Source of the DNA: Fasciolopsis buskii
Lineage: Eukaryota > Platyhelminthes > Trematoda > Plagiorchiida > Fasciolidae
Assembly (NCBI GenBank): GCA_008360955.1
Contig: LUCM01001574.1
Location: 202,040-266,039, forward strand
Reading direction: 5' to 3'
DNA length: 64,000 nt
The position numbers were made by a program, and so were the translations under genes. Below are positions 26,101-34,700 of the stretch, piece by piece. Within the stretch, counting starts at the first letter, position 1, and each line of letters opens with the position of its first letter. The notes beneath the pieces are model-generated. The model searched no databases. It had not been told where the DNA came from and saw only the letters and a program-made list of their open reading frames with translations.

Positions 26101-29100
26101 ATAATCTAGATGAGCCCATAAAATCTATATAGTGCCTTCTTATACTGTTGGTTAGCAAGCAATTCTGTCCCATGGTCTCTTGCTTCACAAATTATGATCA
26201 TCTAGTTATTCCAGACCGTTATTATCATGGTTGTATGCTTACTTTAACAATAGAAGCGAGTTCACACGAGTGGGGACAGAAGACGTCAAAACCGATTGTC
26301 AGCCATTCAGGCGTGCCTTTGTGTGCTGTCCTTTTAGTATCTATTCTTTGCGTACATCATTGACTTTCTGTCACTTGTGCGAGTATGCTGATGTTGCCTT
26401 CTCCCAAACCGTTTCTAGCAGTGAAGACTTTCAAAGCTTTCCCACCCACTGGTCTTTTATTTGTGATTTTTCTCTACAAGCCGTCCTGTTCTCTCTTTTT
26501 CGGTTGGTCTGCTCATCTGAACCGTCGTTTTTCAACTCAAAATCACTTACCCGGGTTGATCCTGTGAAAAATTTAGGGATTGCCGTTGGTAAAAATCTGA
26601 GGTGAATTTCTCACACTTCTATCCGTGTAAAACATCTCCGAAGGCTTGTCAAGAGGCTTCGGCACTACAAGGCTAAACAAAGCGTCATCTTCCGTTTTGT
26701 GTATTGATGCGATCTTCCAATCGTTGTGTTATTTTTCACGGACTTTAAAAGTCTCCGTGAACTACCAACTGCATGTCCGTTATGCCACCAACCGAATTTT
26801 CCATTAAACTAAATGATCAGCACTTATTCACATTTAAAAAGTCTACTCATAAGCTACTTTCAGCTCTCAGTTACACACGGTGATTTCTCAAAGTGGTGTT
26901 TTCATATTTCCACACGATCCATTTCTCTCTTTCCATACCCTCCAGAACCAATCTATAATGACTTCACTGTCTCTCAGCACGCATCCTGACAAGCCAGGAC
27001 CTTATTTTAGCCATCTTCTTGAGCAACGCATCTTAAATGATTAAATAATGCGCTTGACGAGTCTTTCTTTCAACTGTCCTTTTCTTTTTACAGGTTGCTG
27101 ATTGTAGCTGCTTTTTTCAGTTGTTTTATGTGCGCGAAGGCCTACACTTTGCAGTGTCGTACAAGATTCTTTGGGCACAGTAGTTTGCTTTATCACCATT
27201 ACTTATTTCTTTTGCTTTTAGTGCCCCTTACTACTCTGGTCTAACAGCAATAAAGCGTGATGCGATAAATAAGGTAAGTATCAGGTGCTTTTGTCCAGTT
27301 TATCGACAGAATTGATGTTAACCTTTGTTGTTACACCATATAAAGAGACTTGTGGATATTAATAACTGCTTGTTCTAACTCGTCATTTGCGTGTTGCCAG
27401 GACATGGTATTTGTTTTGGCTTCGATTTGGTATGGCAACTGGATTAGTGTCAGTTGTAAACAAAAATGCATGAAGAAAGGTCGACTGTCGTCAGCGAAAA
27501 AATCTGTTTCTAGATAGGGATTCCGTTTTAATTTATTGGTTTTATAACATGGTTTCCTCATACATGTATTTGTATCGGGGCATTTTATGGATACTGACCT
27601 AATTATCAATAAGCATTTCACTTTACGCTGCCTGTTACCGTCTTGGTTTTACTCCATTATTTAATGATTATGAATCATAATTGTCCCTGAATCTATGTGG
27701 TCATCACTTATCAGCGTGTGAGAAATTTGCTTACAAAACTCTTTATGATCCCACGCACAACGATCTTTCAAAGTGCCGCTCTCATATTTCTACACGATCC
27801 GCTTTTCTCTCCATACCGTCTAGAATCAATATCTATAGGAACTCTACTCTCCCATATCTAGCACATTTTTGACAAATCGTTACCGTGTTTTAGCCGAACT
27901 CCTGAACAACCTCCCATAATGTGCTCCTCGATGCGTTTTTACACTTTTCACGAGGTGATGAGCGTATTTTTATTTTACTTAAGTATTTGTTTCCTATTTT
28001 ATTTTCACCCTCACATTTTTTGACTGAAATGCGACATTACTTATTGTACGCAATTGTATTGTATGCAATGCAATGCAATACAACACAATACAATACACTA
28101 TCCCTAATCGAAATCAGATTATACTGACATGTTCAGACGGAAGTTACTCCAATCAATAAGTACGATCCGGCTGGCTCGTGTAGGTTGGGGTCCACGAGAT
28201 CATCTGCAGCAATGGTTGGAGACAATGGACAACATGGCTCAGTGCACCAGTTACTGGGGTTCTTGCATTTGCTCCTGTTCCATTCCAAGTTTCAGGCAAT
28301 GGTTACCAGTTCTCTCCAGTATCATAGGCCTCAGATTGAACCATGCAGAAAAAATATAAAGCATTAAATGAGTGATGAGTCCATTTTACCTACTTCCTAT
28401 GCCCGATCTCTGTTTCCTAAAATTGGTTCGGTGTGCGTACACACTCCTGATGATTAGTGAGGTTGTAATGCCAAACTCGTACACTGCTTATCAAAGGGCC
28501 TCCCGCTTCTAAACATTGCGTGATTGAAGTCGAAACGTTTTGTGAACGGGATGGTGAAGTTTTTTCTTTGATGGCCACTCACTAGTATGCCTTCATTTAC
28601 CCGTCGTGGAATCCATGAAAGTGTCTTCGTATCAATGTGATCATAAAAGGCCCATACGTAGAAGAACTATGAGCCAGCTCCTAGGCCTCCTGGAATACTA
28701 TTTCATTTGTTGTACTCGGCATTATCAGTGCACTGGATCAAACCTCCGTTTTACCTGGCAGTTGCCGAGACCGTTCTGAGAAGTTAAGTTGTCATGATCT
28801 TGCCAGATGTGCATTGAAACTATTGTACTGCTTTGCTGCTGTTAGTATATCCCGTATTGGTCTAAGTTTCAGTTTATGTGACCGTAAACCTTGTAGTTTT
28901 GGTTTCCTTTGACATCTCGTAACAACGAAACTAGAACTATGATGAAGCAGGAACCTTTCGAATGCAGGAGGCCGCTGACTATGGCTCTTGACTTATTGGT
29001 CTTAACGAAACGAATAACGAGGATACTGATTCATCGATCACTTACATTGCTTTGTTCACACATACTCTCGTTCCAAACTTCACTCTCGCGGCACTCAGCC

Positions 29101-31514
29101 AGTAGCTAACCGGGGTCAGGGGTCTTACGAGAGGGGGTTGCAGGCGTCCTGATTTGAAACGTGAAAAATGAAAAGAAGATTCGTGAGCCGAAGCCCAGTA
29201 TGCGTACTAGCCAGTATTATCAATCACACAATCACAACCAAGATAGCAGCATGAAGCCAACCCGTTACAATAGTTTCTCCTTGAAATGCTTGTTGCATGC
29301 ATTGGGAGAAGTATGCCTCGTAGTCGGCAAGGCCCACTACATCGGAAGGAGGTGGGAGAACCGCAGTCATAACTGATGCAGAGCCACGCATGGTCTCAGC
29401 AGACTTGGTATGGTAACGAGCTGCTCAACAGCGGGTTGCGGTCTGTCACGAATTTGTGTCACTTTTGGGACGCCAGATGCCTGCTATACGTGACCATCTT
29501 TGGCTTCTTTGAAATCTCCTTTCGCTGAATCGTTAAGTCCATATGGAAAGGTGGGCTGCCGCTCTCGTCTGCTGAACACTCATGGTGAAAAATAAAAATC
29601 CTGTATTTGCTCGATCTTGGATGTATGGGGGCATTGACAATCGCATGTGATTTTAAACCGAACTGTTGTACCGCCTGGCTACCAAGACCGAGATATAGTG
29701 TCTACTCTGAGTCCCACTGAGTCTTCGAGCAAAACATTTGATATAAGAGACCGCAAAACAGAATCGTTGAGAGCCGGAGGCCGGTATTCCCGTTCATAGG
29801 CCTTTGGTCCTTGTGGATCAGGAAACTTAATGCTTTCCGGAGATCCAACAGAGCCATTAACCGAAGAATTTCGTTCGTGCGCCTCTGATAACGTACAGTG
29901 TTCTTCACTTTCTGTCTATCACTAGCAGACAAACGCTACCGCAAATTGTACGCAAGGAACGTTTGAAATCAGCCGACTGTTTTTTGCTGCCAAGTTCGCT
30001 CGATGTTTTCGTATCTAGTTATGTCTCTTATGTTAGTATATTTGCTTATTGATTTCGTGATTCAAGGTGTTACATCTACAGAATACCTTTATATCTAGTG
30101 TAGTGTCACATGTATTAGTATTTTTGTTGCACTGTATCTCTTTGACTTCAGTTAACCCTATCACAAGAGGAGTCGTTGAAAACAGCTGCTTTGGATTTGC
30201 TGTACGAGCTACCTCATTACGAACTGAAACCCAAAGTGGACTGCACTAACATCGAATTGGCGTGCTGGGAGCAAGCGCGACAGTTGTCTTCGGAAACTTT
30301 GTCACTAGACGGTTCATCACTAGAAAATACCCACGCGTCCTTCAATGCATTGCTGTGCAATGAAGCGCGACTGAATGCTGTACGAGAATCTGCTGCTCTG
30401 TACGGTCGTCAAGCCGGATTTATGCAAACTACAAATGGGTCCGCTGTAGGAGTCGCACGATCCCCCACCGTTCCAGTACTTATCCCCTACGAGGTAGCGT
30501 GCAATGAAGCTGCTGCATTTCTGACTGCTGCCATGCCTAATCTGCTTACCCATCGTCGAGATTTGGCCGAACTTGCAAAGAAAGTGGTCCGTAATTCTGG
30601 ATGCTTATTTACCACCACGGCAGCTGATAAAATGTAAGCACAAAATGATTCGTTATTTCCGGCCTTATCTCATTTCTTTCGTTCAAGGACTGTCTTATTG
30701 TGACCTAGCTGATATTCTTATGAGTAATATATCGTCACAAGCCACGTCGAGTCTGGTTGGGCATGCTTGATTTCATTCTTACTCTGAATTTTCTTTTCGC
30801 AGTTATCGATCTAAGATTGTTTCCATCGACATATACGCACTCCCACATCAATTCGTATCGGAAGACAGTTCAGTCTCTCGATGTATGATGGTTTAACACA
30901 ATACAAAATAAACGAAACATTCGAAGTGGACAGCCGAAAGTTCTGAATAATAAAACGACTGGTTGATTGTTCCAGCTGAAAATTTCCTAGTCGTAACATG
31001 TCACAATATCTACCGATAATTCGAAGATAAGTTAGACGGAAGCCACCAAAAAAATTTGAAGCTAGTATTGTTCTGTATGTGTATAGTTTGATTTCTAATA
31101 GTTAGTAAAAAACATGAAAATCAGAATAACTCGTCTAATTTGTGAGCTCTGGTTCCAAATCTTTGAATTCAGTTTGCCGTTCATCCCTTGCAGTGGAGTG
31201 AGCTGCTATCGTTTTGAATTAGGCTCGTTCTATATTCCACTGAATCAGAGGCTTATTTCTTGCTATTCTGCATTTTCACGCAATGCAGCAGTAAACTGAT
31301 GATTCGAATTCCTCTGAACATCATCGTAACTATTCAGTTCGGTTCGATTAGTTTATTCTTAACAGTATTCTTTCATACCAGTTGTTTGGATTCCATTCCC
31401 GTTTTCCAATGTTATCAAGTCATGCGTGAAGTAATTAAGAAAGAACCTGCTGAAATAGAGCGACTCAACGTGGGAAAAATTGAAGCACTTTACTATTACG
31501 GCATCATGTTTTAA
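3355..31514 (+). CDS. NAB-like transcriptional co-regulator with duplicated NCD2 domain (nine exons)
   Basis: Exons: 3355-3606, 10337-10783, 16468-16575, 20262-20510, 20902-21303, 21879-22480, 27222-27273, 30152-30633, 31382-31514. They join in frame to 908 codons plus TAA, all with GT..AG introns. NAB proteins bind EGR/Krox zinc-finger factors in the nucleus and modulate their activity. The family call rests on two NCD2-like segments: [25 protein letters not shown] (about aa 489-515) and [27 protein letters not shown] (about aa 830-856). Each is preceded by an LRNYAKIY- or [13 protein letters not shown] helix, as in NAB NCD2. The N-terminal NCD1 domain of animal NAB is not seen; instead residues 1-352 hold an acidic region with two homologous ~65-residue modules. 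A C-terminal VIKKEP resembles the sumoylation-type VIKTEP of vertebrate NAB. The assembly is strongly supported; the family name less so. Confidence 0.72.
3607..4269. other. 5' part of intron 1, nothing recognised
   Basis: This is A/T-rich sequence between exon 1 and the fold-back. No exon, element or repeat was seen in it. Confidence 0.5.
4270..4985. repeat. Fold-back: two ~236-bp imperfect inverted arms
   Basis: The segment 4270-4505 and the reverse complement of 4748-4985 can be aligned by eye along their length. Shared blocks include GTTTAACCGAA, CGCTG.TCACG.ACGC, CTCAACCT.CTACCG, TTGCAATCGTAC, GAGTAAGTGACGC and GGTCACA..GGTTAAG. Weaker matching runs inward to about 4540/4715, leaving a spacer under 250 nt. 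This is the shape of a fold-back or MITE-like element. No transposase frame or target-site duplication was identified. A transcript of the intron would form a long hairpin. Confidence 0.75.
5186..8590 (-). mobile_element. RTE-like non-LTR retrotransposon, near full length, decayed (LINE copy A)
   Basis: Read on the minus strand the order is as follows. Endonuclease start, with FSVRTL near 8300 and GVGIVLS.KAE...IPVNSR, at 8588-8007. More endonuclease pieces at 7816-7409. A linker at 7306-7052. Reverse transcriptase with [10 protein letters not shown] (6918-6694), [17 protein letters not shown] (6572-6351) and the catalytic box, here LDYTNDVV instead of YADD (6326-5982). A C-terminal [11 protein letters not shown] block at 5764-5447. 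It ends near 5186 in a short ATG/ATC-type repeat tail, as RTE elements do. Frameshifts and the broken YADD box make it inactive. It lies in intron 1, antisense to the host gene. Confidence 0.85.
8710..10010 (-). mobile_element. Ty3/Gypsy integrase-region remnant
   Basis: Minus-strand frames give an integrase zinc-binding segment ([19 protein letters not shown]... then [12 protein letters not shown]) at 9712-9437. Part of the integrase core follows at 9351-8926 ([20 protein letters not shown], then TPHERF). A C-terminal chromodomain-like tail lies at 8922-8710 ([20 protein letters not shown]). The pieces sit in several frames with stops, so it is a fossil. No LTR was recognised. It abuts the 5' end of LINE copy A. 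Confidence 0.75.
10337..10783 (+). CDS. NAB-like gene, exon 2 (repeat module copy A)
   Basis: This exon has 149 codons, phase 0 at both ends, between a TTTGCAG acceptor and a GTATGA donor. Residues 1-85 of the exon are acidic and low in complexity (Glu, Ser, Val, Gly). The last ~65 residues form module [10 protein letters not shown]...[21 protein letters not shown]...[10 protein letters not shown]. It aligns without gaps to exon 4, and both exons stop at the same residue (GEPIT). No named domain was recognised. Confidence 0.75.
10784..11949. other. 5' part of intron 2, nothing recognised
   Basis: Open frames here (for example 10922-11179 + and 11141-11482 -) lack any family signature, and no repeat was seen. 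Confidence 0.4.
11950..13880 (+). mobile_element. CR1/Jockey-like LINE, decayed (copy 1)
   Basis: Plus-strand frames encode the end of an endonuclease/linker ([11 protein letters not shown] near 12155). Reverse transcriptase follows: [39 protein letters not shown] with the catalytic YADD intact (about 13005-13030), and [17 protein letters not shown]. The C-terminal [20 protein letters not shown] is at about 13580-13640. Frames shift several times, so it is dead. The 3' tail is an AATACAATAC-type repeat at about 13861-13875. It sits in intron 2 in the sense orientation. Confidence 0.82.
13881..16467. other. 3' part of intron 2, no gene recognised
   Basis: Apart from a TTG-triplet repeat, nothing was identified. 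A 114-codon open frame at 15001-15345 is opened by that repeat (a Cys run) and has no family signature. Confidence 0.45.
15025..15051. repeat. TTG/GTT trinucleotide repeat
   Basis: A run of about nine GTT units can be read directly. It lies in intron 2. Confidence 0.9.
16468..16575 (+). CDS. NAB-like gene, exon 3 (36 codons)
   Basis: This short phase 0-0 exon follows a TTGTTCCAG acceptor and ends at GTATGT. It reads [20 protein letters not shown]... and is acidic at its end. Its first residues match the start of exon 5 ([20 protein letters not shown]). That placement, directly after a GEPIT-ending exon, supports it as real and as the partner of exon 2 in an exon-pair duplication. An in-frame alternative acceptor a few codons downstream is possible. 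Confidence 0.65.
16576..19007. other. 5' part of intron 3, nothing recognised
   Basis: Open frames (17466-17738 +, 18512-18808 -) resemble no family known to me. The local purine-rich + strand between 17250 and 18500 differs from its neighbours and may be an unidentified old insertion. Confidence 0.4.
19008..20025 (+). mobile_element. 5'-truncated 3' copy of the RTE-like LINE (copy B)
   Basis: This is nearly identical to the reverse complement of 5186-6190. An 81-codon antisense frame (19108-19353) translates identically to its counterpart at 5851-6096. The C-terminal frame at 19386-19757 ([11 protein letters not shown]...) differs from copy A by about one residue. It begins abruptly inside the reverse transcriptase at about 19008, as reverse-transcription 5' truncation would give. 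It ends in an ATGATGATGATG tail. It shares the frameshift after EALVTSA with copy A. Confidence 0.88.
20262..20510 (+). CDS. NAB-like gene, exon 4 (repeat module copy B)
   Basis: This exon has 83 codons, phase 0-0, acceptor CCGGTAG and donor GTTAGT. It contains module [21 protein letters not shown]...[16 protein letters not shown]...[11 protein letters not shown], close to half identical to module A over 65 residues. The VLDQKQG and GEPIT blocks are fully conserved, which suggests constraint on both copies after duplication. Confidence 0.78.
20511..20901. other. Intron 4, nothing recognised
   Basis: A 391-nt intron between exons 4 and 5 with a T-rich 3' end. No other feature was seen. Confidence 0.7.
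20902..21303 (+). CDS. NAB-like gene, exon 5 (N-terminal half of NCD2 copy 1)
   Basis: This exon has 134 codons, phase 0-0, acceptor TATTTTAG and donor GTAAGT. It starts TTLVV, like exon 3. After an acidic Thr/Ser/Glu linker it runs into the helical part of the first NCD2: [14 protein letters not shown]...[13 protein letters not shown]...LTKYE. The final [17 protein letters not shown] matches the IRKYSAIYG...LTLHEL pattern that precedes NEAAAQ in NAB1/NAB2. Confidence 0.8.
21304..21878. other. Intron 5, nothing recognised
   Basis: A 575-nt intron that splits NCD2 copy 1 just before NEAAAQ. No repeat or element was seen. Confidence 0.7.
21879..22480 (+). CDS. NAB-like gene, exon 6 (C-terminal half of NCD2 copy 1, polyQ linker)
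   Basis: This exon has 200 codons plus 2 nt (phase 0 in, phase 2 out), acceptor TTCGACAG and donor GTATAC. It opens with [20 protein letters not shown] then [12 protein letters not shown], the core NCD2 signature. The rest is a disordered Gln/Thr/Ser/Pro linker with two glutamine runs, encoded mainly by CAA near 22014-22040 and 22267-22295. Open frame continues past the donor for a while, but the in-frame link to exon 7 supports splicing at 22480. Confidence 0.8.
22659..22690. repeat. TA dinucleotide microsatellite
   Basis: About 16 AT units, on one side of a dispersed repeat in intron 6. Confidence 0.95.
22691..23105 (-). repeat. Dispersed repeat between two TA tracts
   Basis: Read on the minus strand, the first part (about 23100-23020) matches 41742-41820 on the plus strand. 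The shared block is GTGTGCATGGAAGC.CTTCGTCGAAGAGTCCACAGAA followed by GATTCGTTGATA-like sequence. The unit is bounded by TA microsatellites, like the other copy. Its class is not established; the other copy carries a hammerhead motif, which suggests a Penelope-like or retrozyme-type element. Confidence 0.6.
23119..23156. repeat. TA dinucleotide microsatellite
   Basis: About 19 TA units, on the other side of the dispersed repeat at 22691-23105. Confidence 0.95.
23157..26239. other. Middle of intron 6, nothing recognised
   Basis: Only short frames without family signatures were found on either strand (for example 23908-24192 -, 24182-24505 +). Confidence 0.4.
26240..27030 (+). mobile_element. 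CR1/Jockey-like LINE fragment (copy 2), decayed
   Basis: It encodes a degenerate stretch matching 12980-13700: [57 protein letters not shown] and [13 protein letters not shown]. The catalytic box is YADV rather than YADD. It has many stops. It lies about 200 nt before the small exon 7. Confidence 0.75.
27222..27273 (+). CDS. NAB-like gene, exon 7 (52-nt small exon)
   Basis: This small exon reads (S)[17 protein letters not shown]. The acceptor is TTGCTTTTAG and the donor GTAAGT. Its phases (2 in, 0 out) are exactly what is needed to bridge exon 6 to exon 8, which otherwise do not match. That phase fit is the main support. It lies between two fragments of one CR1-like LINE family (26240-27030 and 27670-28098). 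Confidence 0.65.
27670..28098 (+). mobile_element. CR1/Jockey-like LINE 3' end (copy 3), 5'-truncated
   Basis: It closely matches 13500-13850 of copy 1: [40 protein letters not shown], then GAAATGCGACATTA near the end. It finishes in an ATGCAATGCAATACAACAC-type tail (28051-28098), the tail of this family. It lies in intron 7. Confidence 0.82.
28140..28300 (+). mobile_element. RTE-like LINE C-terminal fragment
   Basis: The frame reads [20 protein letters not shown], then DNMAQ, the pattern seen after the [11 protein letters not shown] block at the end of RTE-like ORFs. It directly follows the CR1 tail at 28098, so two element ends are stacked here. Confidence 0.55.
28370..30151. other. 3' part of intron 7, no gene recognised
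   Basis: A minus-strand frame at 29702-29932 contains [14 protein letters not shown], weakly like the LDLRKAFD motif of a reverse transcriptase, but nothing else supports an element. The rest shows no signature. Confidence 0.4.
30152..30633 (+). CDS. NAB-like gene, exon 8 (second NCD2-like domain)
   Basis: This exon has 160 codons plus 2 nt, acceptor TTGACTTCAG and donor GTAAGC. It starts [20 protein letters not shown] and ends with the second NCD2 copy: [14 protein letters not shown], then [37 protein letters not shown]. Here the NEAAA block and its preceding helix lie in one exon, whereas copy 1 is split between exons 5 and 6. The copies are clearly related but diverged, so the duplication is old. 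Confidence 0.78.
30634..31381. other. Intron 8, nothing recognised
   Basis: A 748-nt intron before the last exon of the NAB-like gene. No element was identified. Confidence 0.6.
31382..31514 (+). CDS. NAB-like gene, exon 9 (stop codon)
   Basis: The acceptor is TTTCATACCAG and the entry phase is 2, matching exon 8. It reads [20 protein letters not shown] followed by [20 protein letters not shown] and ends IMF-TAA at 31512-31514. The VIKKEP fits the psi-K-x-E sumoylation consensus and is placed like the VIKTEP near the end of vertebrate NAB proteins. Confidence 0.65.
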
Positions 31515-31772
31515 CCTCTTGAATTTTTATGGATTTACTAATTTTGGTTATAAAATGACTGGTTTTTTATGTATGTATCCAATTTTCCTATATCTCAGCA
31601 AGATTATGGGACATAATTTCTAAATGTTGACTCATTGGTTATGTCAGTTCATTGCACGTTGTCATCAAGCTGCCGCTTTAATCTGTTTTTTTTTTGTGAC
31701 TTATTGTGATGGATGAATCCAGTGAAAGAAATTAATCCCGTGGTCGGAAGACGCAATTGATGTATCTTGACG

Positions 31773-31778
31773 AATAAA
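31773..31778 (+). promoter_or_regulatory. Candidate polyadenylation signal of the NAB-like gene
   Basis: An AATAAA hexamer lies about 260 nt past the stop codon. It is the first canonical hexamer noticed on this strand after the stop, with no experimental support. Confidence 0.35.
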
Positions 31779-33249
31779 CAAGGGAAGGGGTAAAAGCAAG
31801 CGTCGTACTCAATTAGATGAAGGAATAACTGTCATATTATGGGCTGGTTAGAGTTCATGGAGGAAGAGGCCTATGATTTGCTGTCGGCCGATCTAAATCC
31901 AGTATAGAAACAATGAACAACAGAGTAAGAAAGCAACTATTCGTTACGAGTTTCGTCACTAGGGTGAATGGGTTTGCACGTGAATCTTGATGACAAAAAA
32001 ATAATGGGAAAAATGAATTCATCTTGCGGTGAACCCGTTATATGAATGGAAAAAAAGAATCATATTAAGTGTCGTAGTTAAAAACTCGGCACAGATGGTG
32101 ATCAGCACGCTTGGGTATAGCTCGTGATCCAAGGAATCCCCGAAAAAGATCGTAAGGCATAGAACCGAAACAAATATCCAGACGGAAGAATGTTTTGTGA
32201 TCGAAACGTTTCAACCTTAAAGAAACGATCGCCGTTGTTATATCATCCAGTTGGATAAGTTTGAAATCAGCATCACTGGGTGGACCATAAACATAAGAGG
32301 TCCGGCCGCTTTTTGTTGGTAGCACGGCGAAATAAAAAAACTAGGAAGAATGTGGCGCAGAATTATTGGTAAAGATGTGGGTGCCTTTCCAAGTCAAATC
32401 ATATTTGCAAGAAAGCTGATAATGGATAGGCCGCGGTAACTTTCCTTGGTAAAAATGTGTAGTCGTTGGTTAGGGTTGTCTTTAACTCTCGTCAACTGGA
32501 GGGAGTATTTTCCAGCTCTCAAGAACCGTAATGTCTGCAGAAGGCGCAACTTCATGCAAAAATTCACGAGGCTGACTCTACGGTATAGGTAACTCATTTA
32601 ATTAGCAGACATCCGTGAATACTCCGTACTGTGCTGGTTATCAAATCTCGTATAATTTCGTTGGTTTCGGATCGACTGATTGGCCACTATGAAGACCATC
32701 ATTTTGTTATGACATGCTTCTCGCATGGGTGTCGTGGAAGGGCCCACTAAACGAAGGGGCGACGGACAGCCGTAACTCTGAAATTTGGATCGTGTTGCGT
32801 TCCCAGTTGGCCCGATCAACACGCAACATTGGATCGCAAGACGTTACGCAATAGCACAGTAGCCGACATGATCGGGCGCCGTAGAACAGAGACACAAATT
32901 GGGCTAGGTGCCGGTGTGCCTCACACAATGAAAGGGGATGCGTAACCTCTAGATGCACAGCAGCACAAAACCTGCGGACGATCAAGACACTAGCACATCG
33001 AGGCTGGAGGCATGATGGCTCGGACTTGGGCCTTCAAGTTCCGTAGTCGCACAATGGGATTGTACGAACCAGATGCCACTTTTGAGTGGACAGTCACACA
33101 GAAGCAAGGCGCGGAACTCGAACGGCTAACCCGACCTGCTAACGAGAGCGAGAGAGAGAAGACCAACAGAGAACATTACGGCGCGTTTATCGGTCACCCA
33201 CAAACACAAGTCAAATCAAGTGAGCTCTATTGTTTATATAGTTTTGTGG
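31779..33249. other. Intergenic DNA between the two genes, no gene recognised
   Basis: No coding or repeat signature was identified. The first exon and promoter of LRWD1 should lie between here and 35059 but could not be picked out among the element debris. Confidence 0.4.
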
Positions 33250-34075
33250 AGTGGCCTTGGTCGATGGAGAGAACAGCGAGTCACAGACCAAAGTTTTGTG
33301 TATTTTTTGCAGCTATGTGAATTTTTTCGATCGCGCGATATTTAAAATATGGCCACAGTTTTCTCCTGGGGTCAATGTCCGTGATGTGCTCCACAGCCTT
33401 CTGAACTCCGTTAGGAAACCTTTGAGAGGTGACCTCTTCGAACCCACAGTTGGAAGCATCGGCAGCCACAATTATCGGTAGGCTGAAGTTGTGATTTGTT
33501 AATAGGACGTCCGAAACCAGCATCCTCTTCAATTCATCGAAGGCCGATTGACACTGATGTGACCAGCACCAGGTCTGTTCCTTTTATAGCGTCTAGTCCG
33601 GGGAAAAGGCGCTGTAATAGCTGATTAAGCCAAGAAATGCGCTAAAAGATGAGACGTCCTTTGATGCGGACATTTACTGAATTGCTGTGACCTTCTCGGT
33701 GAATGCCGTCGGCATCGAAGATAAACCCAGGTACTCAAATTTGTTCATGAAGAATTGGCGCAGCCTAAAATCACTTATACGTTGAAGTACTGTTGTCAAG
33801 CGGTTGTACAAGTTGTCTGCCGAGTTTCTAGTCACTGTAATACCATCCGAGCATGCTGGCAATCCCCTTAGGCCCGACAGCTTAGTATTCATCGTGTTGG
33901 AAGATCGTCGGGGCGGTCTTTACGCCAAATGGTAGCCGAGTGAATTGGTAAACACTATGGTGGGTGTTGAGTGTTAGTTACTTTCGGGATTCTAGGGCTA
34001 CTTCTGTGTGGAAATATACCGCCGGTAGAGCCAGCTTTGCGAAATAAGTGCCGCCATTGAGATTTAGGAGGATCC
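33250..34075 (-). mobile_element. Ty3/Gypsy pol remnant: RT palm/thumb and RNase H start
   Basis: Minus-strand translation gives LNGGTYFAKLALPAVYF and YQFTRLPFGVKTAPTIFQ (about 34060-33915). RT thumb follows (DNLYNRLTTVLQRISDF, then FLGLISYYSAFSPD). RNase H-type ELKRMLVSDVLLTNHNFSLP and IIVAADASNCGF lie at 33532-33281. Frames are broken. The motif order fits CsRn1-like trematode Gypsy elements. It continues upstream as 34391-34700. Confidence 0.8.
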
Positions 34076-34390
34076 AATCCTAGCCATACTACGTAGACAT
34101 CGGTGTTCGAAAATCTCCAACCGACGAACAACGCTCACACGCATACTCCATGTCTCGCAACCGTACAACAGAACTGAGCGCACTTCGGCGCAATACAGAC
34201 GACCTTTGAACTTCAGTAAAATATCAGGCCGACGCCGTAAGTGCTTCAGTCCAGCCTAAGCTGCTCGAGCCTTAGATATACGCGTATTTACCTCCACTCC
34301 CGAGCTACCACCGTTCGACATGCGTCTACCAAGGTAAGTGAAATGGTCCACAGTTATTAGTTCCCCTCCATCCAGTATCACTTGATGCAG
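34076..34390 (-). mobile_element. RTE-like LINE fragment lodged inside the Gypsy remnant
   Basis: This resembles 5840-6140 of LINE copy A in the same orientation. Shared blocks include CATACTCCATGTCTCGCAACCGTAC-like, GAACTGAGCGCACTTCGGC and CCAAGGTAAGTGAAATGGTC-like sequence. It separates the Gypsy linker (34391-34700) from the RT palm (ending at 34075) and replaces the expected RT finger region. Confidence 0.8.
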
Positions 34391-34700
34391 CGACCGATTT
34401 CTTCTTCAAAAACTGAGGTAAACTGTTTCACCAGTGTTTTTTTTTGCTTTTCTATTGCATCTTGGCGCCTTTGCAGAATTTATCACTGGACAGGTTGCTG
34501 AGGCCTAGTTCCTCCAGCCAGTCGGCACCGAGCAGGTTGATGTCGGATTTTGCCATCTAGCACAGCGTCGCGATCAGTTTGTCGTTGTACGGAACACTGG
34601 AGCTGCCCGGTTAACTTCAAATCACCATCAAAGCACTAGTAACCATTATTGATGTGGGTTGGATAGACGGCTGACCAAGGTCGTGCCAGCAGATTGGCAT
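34391..34700 (-). mobile_element. Ty3/Gypsy pol remnant: protease-RT linker
   Basis: Minus-strand translation gives SDINLLGADWLEELGLSNLS, then KQKKTLVKQFTSVFEEEIGR across a frame change. This is the stretch between protease and reverse transcriptase in trematode Gypsy elements. It is the upstream part of the element at 33250-34075. Confidence 0.7.

Noticed and set aside
28440..28545. CTGATGA and GTCGAAACG considered as a second hammerhead
   Set aside because: The two boxes are about 90 nt apart, the base after CTGATGA is T rather than the expected G, and no stem I or cleavage triplet could be paired.
29702..29932. Minus-strand LDLRKA frame considered as a LINE fragment
   Set aside because: Only one weak motif; flanking residues do not continue the reverse-transcriptase pattern.
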